This document shows, piece after piece, positions 58,879 to 64,000 of a DNA stretch of 64,000 nucleotides; position 1 is the first letter of the stretch; every line of letters starts with the position of its first letter. The DNA is from JAPHSX01 sp050298555 (GTDB lineage Bacteria; Pseudomonadota; Gammaproteobacteria; Thiohalomonadales; Thiohalomonadaceae). The position numbers and the translations under genes were made by a program. The notes below the pieces were generated by a model, which was given only the letters and a program-made list of their open reading frames with translations, searched no databases and was not told the origin of the DNA. The stretch covers positions 1-64,000 of the forward strand of contig JBNKUL010000034.1 in assembly GCA_050298555.1 (NCBI GenBank), written 5' to 3'.

Positions 58879-61772
58879 AATTCTCCCTTGCGGGTAAACA
58901 GCCCGGCGAAGTAGCTCTGCCAGGGGCGTCGTTTAGGGGTTCCGGGCAGTGAAGGCATCGCCTGGTACTGCGGGAAGGTCTCCTTCGGCTCGTTGGCGTC
59001 GGCGGGGTAGATGCGCACGCGCACGTCGTACCAGCCGGCCTGACCGGTGACCGGGTCGGAGTTGGAGATGTGCTCGCCTGCCTCGTTGGCCGGCAGCTCC
59101 TCGCTGATCACGTGGTTGAGCAGGAAGCCCTGTTTCGATTCGTTGGCGCTGTTGTCCAGGTTCCAGGCGCCGGAGGCCTTGCCCACGGCGTTCCAGGTCC
59201 AGACGGTGCCGGGCTCGACCGCCTCGGAGTAGCGGCAGAGGCAGCGCACCTTGCCGTGCATTGACTCGACCCACATCCAGCCCTCGTCGTCGATACCGGC
59301 GGCCTTGGCGGTCTTCGGATGGACGTAGAGGAAGTTGTAGGTGTGGATCTGGCGCAGCCAGGCGTTCTGGCTGTCCCACGAGTGGTACATCGCCATCGGA
59401 CGCTGGGTTATCGCGTTAAGCGGATAGGTGTGCTTGTCGGTCAGCTGCGACTCCAGCGGCTCCGAGTAGAAGGGCAGCGGGTCGAAGTGGGTCTCAACAC
59501 GCTTGCGCAGGTGCGCGGGCGGCTGTTTGCCCTGGCTCTTGCCCTGAGCGGCGAGACGGAACTTCTGCAGCACCTCGGAGTAGATGTGGATGTTGATCGG
59601 CTCGTCGTAGCGGGTGAGCGAGTGCTCCTGGGCCCACTGCAGGTAGCCCTGGTTCCAGTTACGCATGTACTGGTAGGACTTCGGCAGGTGGTAGTGGTAG
59701 ACGCAGTTGTTCTTCTCGTACATCTCCCACTGGTTGGGGTTGGGCTCGCCCTTCATGTCCTTCTCACCGCTCTTGCCGCGCCAGCCGGCGAGGAAGCCGA
59801 TGCCGGAACCCGGCGCGGTCTCGAAGTTGGTGACGAAGTCGGGGTAGTTGCGGTACTTGCGCGAGCCGTCCTCGTTGACGAACGGGGGCAGCTTGAGGCG
59901 TGAACCCAGCTCGATCAGTACCTCCTGGAACGGCTTGCACTCACCCTTGGGCGGTACCACCGGGATACGCACGGAGTCGACCGGGCCGTCGTATTCGGAG
60001 ATCGGGCGGTCCAGCATCGACATGACATCGTGACGCTCCAGGTAGGTGGTGTCGGGCAGGATGAGGTCGGCAAAGGCGGTCATCTCCGACTGGAAGGCGT
60101 CGGCCACTACCAGGAACGGGATCTTGTACTCACCGTCCTCACCCTTGTCATTCAGCATCTTGCGCACCTCATCGGTGTTCATGCTGGAGTTCCAGGCCAT
60201 GTTGGCCATGAAGATGAACAGGGTGTCGATCGGGTAGGGGTCCTGGCGCCAGGCATTGGTGATGGCGTTGTGCATCAGGCCGTGGACCGACAGGGGGTGC
60301 TCCCAGGAGAAGCCCTTGTCGATACGGATCGGCTGCCCCTTGTCGTCGACAAACAGGTCGTCCGGGTCGGCCGGCCAGCCCAGCGGCATGCCGTTGAGCG
60401 GGGTGTTGGGCTGTCCGTCGTCCCAGCTGGTGCCGGTCTTGGGGCAGGGGGGGATGGGACGCGGGAACGGCGCCTTGTGGCGGAAGCCGCCGGGGCGGTC
60501 GATGGTGCCGAGGATCGACATCAGGATGGAGAGCGCACGGATGGTCTGGAAGCCGTTGGAGTGGGCGGCCAGGCCACGCATGGCGTGGAAGGAGACCGGG
60601 TTGCCGGTGATCGACTGGTGCTCCTGGTCCCAGACGTCGGTCCAGGCGATGGGCAGCTCGATCTTCTCGTCACGCGCGGTGATGCCCATCTCGTGGGCCA
60701 GGCGGCGAATGGTCTCGGCGGGGATGCCGGTGATGTCGGCGGCCCACTCGGGGGTGTACTCCTCGACCCGCTCCTTGAGCAGCTGGAAGGCGGGCTTCAC
60801 CGGGGTGCCGTCGGCCAGGGTGAATTCGCCCAGCAGGTAGGGGTCGACGCCGGGGGTGTGGGTGGAGATAGGCTTGTTCAGCTCACGGTCCCACCACAGC
60901 TTGTTCTGGGCGTCGAAGCAGCCCTCTTCCGGCGGTACCTCGAAGCGCACGAACATACCGTATTCGCTGGAGCTCTCATCCATGTTCACCAGCTCAGCGG
61001 AGTTGGAGTACTGGGTGAGGAAGTCACGGTCGTAGAGACCGGTCTTGATGATCTCGTGGATGATCGCCAGCAGCAGGGCACCGTCGGTGCCGGGCTTGAT
61101 CGGGACCCACTCGTCGGCAATGGCGGAGTAGCCGGTGCGCACCGGGTTGATGGAGATGAAACGGCCACCGTTGCGCTTGAACTTGCCCAGCTCGATCTTC
61201 ATCGGGTTGGAGTGGTGATCCTCGGCGGTGCCGATCATGATGAAGAGCTTGGAGCGCTCCAGATCAGGGCCACCGAACTCCCAGAAGGAGCCGCCGATGG
61301 TGTAGATCATGCCTGCGGCCATGTTGACCGAGCAGAAACCGCCGTGCGCGGCGTAGTTGGGGGTACCGAAGTTCTTGGCGAACAGACCGGTGAGGGCCTG
61401 CATCTGGTCACGACCAGTGAACAGGGCGAATTTCTTCGGGTCGGTGGCGCGGATGTTACCCAGGCGCTCCTCGAGGGTAGCGAAGGCCTCGTCCCAGGAG
61501 ATGGGCTCGTACTGGGCGTCGCCGCGTTCGGTGCCTTCCTTGCGTTTCAGGGGTTGGGTCAGACGGGCGGGGGAGTACTGCTTCATGATGCCCGATGAGC
61601 CCTTGGCGCAGATCACACCCTTATTCAGGGGATGATCGGGATTGCCCTGTATGTATCGCACTTCACCGTCACGCAGGTGGACACGGATGCCACATCGGCA
61701 GGCGCACATATAACAGGTGGTATGCTTGACCTCGGTTCTACCCTCGGCCAAGACCTTGGCGGTGTCACTCAT
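58875..61772 (-). CDS. soeA: Sulfite dehydrogenase molybdopterin subunit SoeA
   Basis: A 965-residue molybdopterin oxidoreductase. The N terminus holds the [4Fe-4S] site CYMCACRCG (Cys20, 23, 27) with Cys55 in KGVICAKG; HGGFCSVNMAAG contains Cys147, a likely molybdenum ligand. No twin-arginine signal precedes the cluster, which separates it from exported PsrA/PhsA enzymes and fits the cytoplasmic SoeA of purple sulfur bacteria. It oxidises sulfite to sulfate directly. First gene of soeABC, divergent from aprMBA. A structured leader lies upstream. Confidence 0.92.
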   Translation of the reverse strand: MSDTAKVLAEGRTEVKHTTCYMCACRCGIRVHLRDGEVRYIQGNPDHPLNKGVICAKGSSGIMKQYSPARLTQPLKRKEGTERGDAQYEPISWDEAFATLEERLGNIRATDPKKFALFTGRDQMQALTGLFAKNFGTPNYAAHGGFCSVNMAAGMIYTIGGSFWEFGGPDLERSKLFIMIGTAEDHHSNPMKIELGKFKRNGGRFISINPVRTGYSAIADEWVPIKPGTDGALLLAIIHEIIKTGLYDRDFLTQYSNSAELVNMDESSSEYGMFVRFEVPPEEGCFDAQNKLWWDRELNKPISTHTPGVDPYLLGEFTLADGTPVKPAFQLLKERVEEYTPEWAADITGIPAETIRRLAHEMGITARDEKIELPIAWTDVWDQEHQSITGNPVSFHAMRGLAAHSNGFQTIRALSILMSILGTIDRPGGFRHKAPFPRPIPPCPKTGTSWDDGQPNTPLNGMPLGWPADPDDLFVDDKGQPIRIDKGFSWEHPLSVHGLMHNAITNAWRQDPYPIDTLFIFMANMAWNSSMNTDEVRKMLNDKGEDGEYKIPFLVVADAFQSEMTAFADLILPDTTYLERHDVMSMLDRPISEYDGPVDSVRIPVVPPKGECKPFQEVLIELGSRLKLPPFVNEDGSRKYRNYPDFVTNFETAPGSGIGFLAGWRGKSGEKDMKGEPNPNQWEMYEKNNCVYHYHLPKSYQYMRNWNQGYLQWAQEHSLTRYDEPINIHIYSEVLQKFRLAAQGKSQGKQPPAHLRKRVETHFDPLPFYSEPLESQLTDKHTYPLNAITQRPMAMYHSWDSQNAWLRQIHTYNFLYVHPKTAKAAGIDDEGWMWVESMHGKVRCLCRYSEAVEPGTVWTWNAVGKASGAWNLDNSANESKQGFLLNHVISEELPANEAGEHISNSDPVTGQAGWYDVRVRIYPADANEPKETFPQYQAMPSLPGTPKRRPWQSYFAGLFTRKGEF

Positions 61773-61812
61773 AAGTTTTTACTCTCGAGTTGTTGCTCTG
61801 GGGGTAATACAA

Positions 61813-61861
61813 AGGCCGAGGCGACCAACCAGCTTCACTTGCTGGCCACTCTCCTCGGCCT
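61813..61861 (-). promoter_or_regulatory. Nested hairpin in the soeA leader
   Basis: AGGCCGAGG (61813-61821) pairs perfectly with CCTCGGCCT (61853-61861); inside, CCAGC (61829-61833) pairs with GCTGG (61841-61845). The structure lies 40-90 bases before the soeA start, so would be in the mRNA leader. It may be an attenuator or cis-acting RNA. I do not recognise it as a known riboswitch; a molybdenum cofactor RNA was considered but not supported by visible motifs. Confidence 0.35.
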
Positions 61862-61884
61862 GGAATTCATATTAACGCTATCGA

Positions 61885-61898
61885 ATATATTAATATAT
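61885..61898. promoter_or_regulatory. 14-bp AT palindrome between soeA and aprM
   Basis: ATATATTAATATAT is a perfect inverted repeat, flanked by CTAT and ATAG with a one-base offset. Placed between two divergent sulfur oxidation operons, it could be a shared operator, or simply AT-rich promoter DNA. Confidence 0.3.
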
Positions 61899-62194
61899 CA
61901 ATAGTGCCAGAGAGTTTCCATAAGGAATGTTCGACAGATTCCAGATTTCGCACCAGGTGCGCCATATATAATAAGTGTGTAGACCATCGCTGCTGATTTG
62001 TTAAGCGCGCAGCAGGCGCTGGCTCGCCATCTTGACCGCACGATGCCGCTCGATTGGGGCTCCGGACGCGGTATTAACCTCACTAATCTCCTGCCATTAA
62101 CCCCGCTAATCAGATCACAAGGATTGCTAATTAGCGAATTCAAATTTAGGTCATTATTATGCTCGGCGACAACAATTCCCCAGGAGAGGAGACA

Positions 62195-63031
62195 ATGATT
62201 AGTATCAATCCATTTAGCGAGCTTTCCGGGTTCATTTCACCCATGGCCATGCAGGCGTACGTAATCCTGATGGTTATCATGGTTGCGGGTGGAACGATCC
62301 TTGACACCATTCACAAGAAAAGTGCCAAGTACTTTTTCGAGAATGCCAAAAAAGCAGAAAAAAGTGCACGCCGCAGCGTAAGCGGTGGTGAGAAGGTTGG
62401 TCTGATGATTCAGACCGTTACCAGCGAGGTCCTGACCTCGTCCGAGTTCGAGAACCCCACTCGTCGGATCTCCCACCTCTTCCTCATGTACGGATTCATT
62501 ATCTTTGTTGTCTCCACTGCGACTCTGATCTTTGCTCATCCGACCGAGGCCTCTGCCGGTATCTGGCCCATGCTGTGGCACCTCGGCGCCGCTATGGTTG
62601 CCTTCGGCGGCTACTGGTTCTTCTTCTTCATTCGTGTAGACGTTGCCTCTGAAGGTAAGAAGGCACTCAAGCTGGCTCGCGCTGACCTGTTCATCGTCTC
62701 CCTGCTGGGTACCGTGACCGGCGCTCTGCTGTGGTCCGCCACTCAGGGTAGCACCATGGGCTGGGTATTCTTCGCCCTGTTCCTGGCTTCTGCCACCACC
62801 CTGTTCAGCACCGTGCTGTGGTCCAAGTTTGCACACATGTTCTTCAAGCCTGCTGCGGCTTACCAGAAGAAGATCACCAAGGCTGACGGCTCCCAGGAGA
62901 ACCTGCCTGATGTTGGTGAGATGAGCGACCCGGCTATCCACGCCCGCTACCCCGATATCCCCGAGTACATGGGTACCAATCCGCCTAACATGGGCCCGGG
63001 TATCAAGCGTGAAAAGCCGACTCACTTCTAA
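62195..63031 (+). CDS. aprM: AprM membrane anchor for APS reductase
   Basis: A 278-residue membrane protein with about five helices (AYVILMVIMVAGGTIL, LFLMYGFIIFVVSTATLIF, LWHLGAAMVAFGGYWFFFF, LFIVSLLGTVTGALLWS, FALFLASATTLFSTVLW), directly upstream of aprBA as in Chromatiaceae. AprM is thought to link AprBA to the quinone pool in organisms without QmoABC. ATG 62195 has AGGAGAGGA upstream; an in-frame start at 62159 is less likely. Codon use (CGT, GGT, CTG) points to high expression. Confidence 0.88.
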   Translation: MISINPFSELSGFISPMAMQAYVILMVIMVAGGTILDTIHKKSAKYFFENAKKAEKSARRSVSGGEKVGLMIQTVTSEVLTSSEFENPTRRISHLFLMYGFIIFVVSTATLIFAHPTEASAGIWPMLWHLGAAMVAFGGYWFFFFIRVDVASEGKKALKLARADLFIVSLLGTVTGALLWSATQGSTMGWVFFALFLASATTLFSTVLWSKFAHMFFKPAAAYQKKITKADGSQENLPDVGEMSDPAIHARYPDIPEYMGTNPPNMGPGIKREKPTHF

Positions 63032-63066
63032 GTCGTACCAACTAACAATATTGAGAGAGAACTGAC

Positions 63067-63549
63067 ATGCCAACTTTCGTATATATGACACGTTGCGACG
63101 GCTGTGGACACTGTGTAGATATCTGCCCGTCAGACATCATGCACATCGACACCACCGTGCGTCGTGCTTACAACCTTGAGCCCAACATGTGCTGGGAGTG
63201 CTACTCCTGTGTTAAGGCCTGCCCGCACCACGCTATCGATGTGCGCGGTTACGCTGACTTCGCCCCGCTGGGTCACTCAGTCCGTGTTATCCGTGACGAG
63301 GAGAAGGGTGTTATCGCCTGGCGCATCAAGTCACGCAATGGCGAGACCGACCTGAACCTGCTGGCTCCCATCACCACCAAGCCCTGGGGTCAAAATATCC
63401 CTCAGCTGGCGAACGTACCTGGTCCGTCTCAGGAGCAGCGTGACAGCCAGCTGCTGTATAACGAACCAAAATACATTCGTCTCGACGATGGTGATATCCA
63501 CACCCTCGAGTCCAATGGTCTGGAAATGAAGGAAGGGGTGTACTACTAA
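63067..63549 (+). CDS. aprB: APS reductase beta subunit
   Basis: A 160-residue iron-sulfur protein with CDGCGHCVDICPSD and CWECYSCVKACPHHAID, binding two [4Fe-4S] clusters, followed by a three-strand sheet and the long tail (NIPQLANVPGP, LLYNEPKYIRLDDG) that wraps around AprA. In sulfur oxidisers it takes electrons from AprA as sulfite and AMP become APS. Start is 35 bases after aprM; its stop overlaps the aprA start by one base (TAATG). Confidence 0.96.
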   Translation: MPTFVYMTRCDGCGHCVDICPSDIMHIDTTVRRAYNLEPNMCWECYSCVKACPHHAIDVRGYADFAPLGHSVRVIRDEEKGVIAWRIKSRNGETDLNLLAPITTKPWGQNIPQLANVPGPSQEQRDSQLLYNEPKYIRLDDGDIHTLESNGLEMKEGVYY

Positions 63550-64000
63550 TGGCTTACAAGACAGTCGTAGAAGACAACATTGACGTTCTGGTCGCCGGTG
63601 CCGGCCTCGGTGGTACTGGTGCCGCCTGGGAAGCCCGCTACTGGGGTCAGAACAAGAAGATCGTTATCGCCGAGAAGGCCAACATCGACCGTTCCGGTGC
63701 TGTTGCCCAGGGTCTGTACGCAATCAACTGCTACATGGGTACCCGCTTCGGTGAGAACAATCCTGAAGACCACGTTCGTTACGCTCGTATCGACCTGATG
63801 GGCATGGTTCGTGAGGACCTGCTGTTTGACATGGCTCGCCACGTTGACTCAGCTGTACACCAGTTCGAGGAGTGGGGCATGCCGATCATGCGCAACCCCA
63901 AGAACGGCGCCTACCTGCGTGAAGGTCGCTGGCAGATCATGATCCACGGTGAGTCCTACAAGCCTCTCGTTGCCGAGGCAGCGAAGAAGTCTGCTGACAA
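63549..64000 (+). CDS. aprA: APS reductase alpha subunit, 3' truncated by the window
   Basis: The frame opens with ATG 63549 and runs to the edge: 150 residues are visible. VLVAGAGLGGTGAAWEARYWG is the FAD-binding beta-alpha-beta start; GAVAQGLYAINCYMGTRFGENN and DMARHVDSAVHQFEEWGMPI match AprA. The enzyme holds FAD and makes APS from sulfite and AMP in the oxidative direction. The active-site part and stop lie outside the window. Confidence 0.95.
   Translation, partial: MAYKTVVEDNIDVLVAGAGLGGTGAAWEARYWGQNKKIVIAEKANIDRSGAVAQGLYAINCYMGTRFGENNPEDHVRYARIDLMGMVREDLLFDMARHVDSAVHQFEEWGMPIMRNPKNGAYLREGRWQIMIHGESYKPLVAEAAKKSAD

Larger units (their letters stand above)
61773..62194. other. Divergent soeA/aprM intergenic region, 422 bases, no gene
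   Basis: No credible coding frame is present. The soeA side contains an A/T-rich spacer and the nested hairpin described separately. A perfect 14-base palindrome ATATATTAATATAT lies at 61885-61898 in the most AT-rich part. On the aprM side GCTAATTAGC (62126-62135) is a perfect 10-base palindrome, and TTAGCG with TATTAT 18 bases later (62131-62160) is a weak sigma-70-like candidate. I cannot place either promoter with certainty. Confidence 0.5.

Noticed and set aside
60030..61598. 522-codon open frame on the plus strand opposite soeA
   Set aside because: Low-complexity Gly/Val/Asp/Gln protein with no motif, wholly antisense to a complete molybdopterin subunit gene.
61773..62194. Search for a tRNA or known riboswitch in the longest gene-free stretch
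   Set aside because: No cloverleaf arms or T-loop sequence could be found, and the hairpin does not match a class I know.
1..64000. Defence island, prophage or integrated element
   Set aside because: No integrase, transposase, capsid, terminase, restriction or toxin-antitoxin gene was seen; the NYN-LOTUS gene and the M15 peptidase are single genes without such company.

Overview
The window looks like chromosomal DNA of a sulfur-oxidising gammaproteobacterium, most like Chromatiales or related free-living or symbiotic sulfur oxidisers. The evidence is a reverse-type sulfur oxidation gene set: ATP sulfurylase (sat), the start of an aprMBA operon for APS reductase, and a complete soeABC operon for cytoplasmic sulfite dehydrogenase. 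A probable sulfur globule protein and the cbbQ-cbbO RuBisCO activase pair point the same way, to an autotroph that stores sulfur. The housekeeping order lptD-surA-pdxA-ksgA-apaG is typical of Gammaproteobacteria. DNA is GC-rich, with few exceptions. I see no rRNA, tRNA, CRISPR array, insertion sequence or prophage.

Layout: 0-8.6 kb holds the end of a PhnD-like binding protein, a DUF211/VIT-like/P-type ATPase cation module, a PAS histidine kinase, two small secreted proteins and an AT-richer NYN-LOTUS gene. 8.7-19.3 kb holds an M15 peptidase, cbbQO, cheV, DUF302 and Spy-like genes, a TauD-like dioxygenase, a hemerythrin/DUF2249/membrane-protein operon that may deal with O2 or NO, and a nitronate monooxygenase-like gene. 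19.4-32.2 kb holds a radical SAM gene, a GGDEF-EAL protein and a nine-gene minus-strand block. In that block the core genes lptD, surA, pdxA, ksgA and apaG are interleaved with a diguanylate cyclase, a CheW-LysM fusion, a HExxH-like gene and comFB.

32.2-44.4 kb holds an RND efflux pair, an outer membrane protein, amgK, a signal peptidase, a ferredoxin-reductase-like pair, the sulfur globule protein, ppnP, cca and sat. 44.6-50.4 kb is the most unusual part. A three-gene operon encodes a periplasmic-binding-protein/MscS channel fusion, a cNMP-domain/SLC13 transporter fusion and a membrane-anchored ABC-type binding protein with no ABC transporter. A two-component system lies convergent to it, followed by a 1476-residue repeat protein with a GlyGly-CTERM tail. 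57-64 kb holds soeCBA and, divergently, aprM-aprB-aprA, which runs off the end.

How the genes work together: sulfite made in the cytoplasm can be oxidised directly by SoeABC, or via APS by AprBA (membrane partner AprM) with ATP recovered by Sat. Stored sulfur would sit in globules coated by the protein at 41 kb. CbbQO would maintain RuBisCO encoded elsewhere. Two sensors sharing a periplasmic CxxCH module, plus ComFB, suggest redox- or gas-linked c-di-GMP signalling. Functions are inferred from sequence motifs and gene order only; no database search was run.
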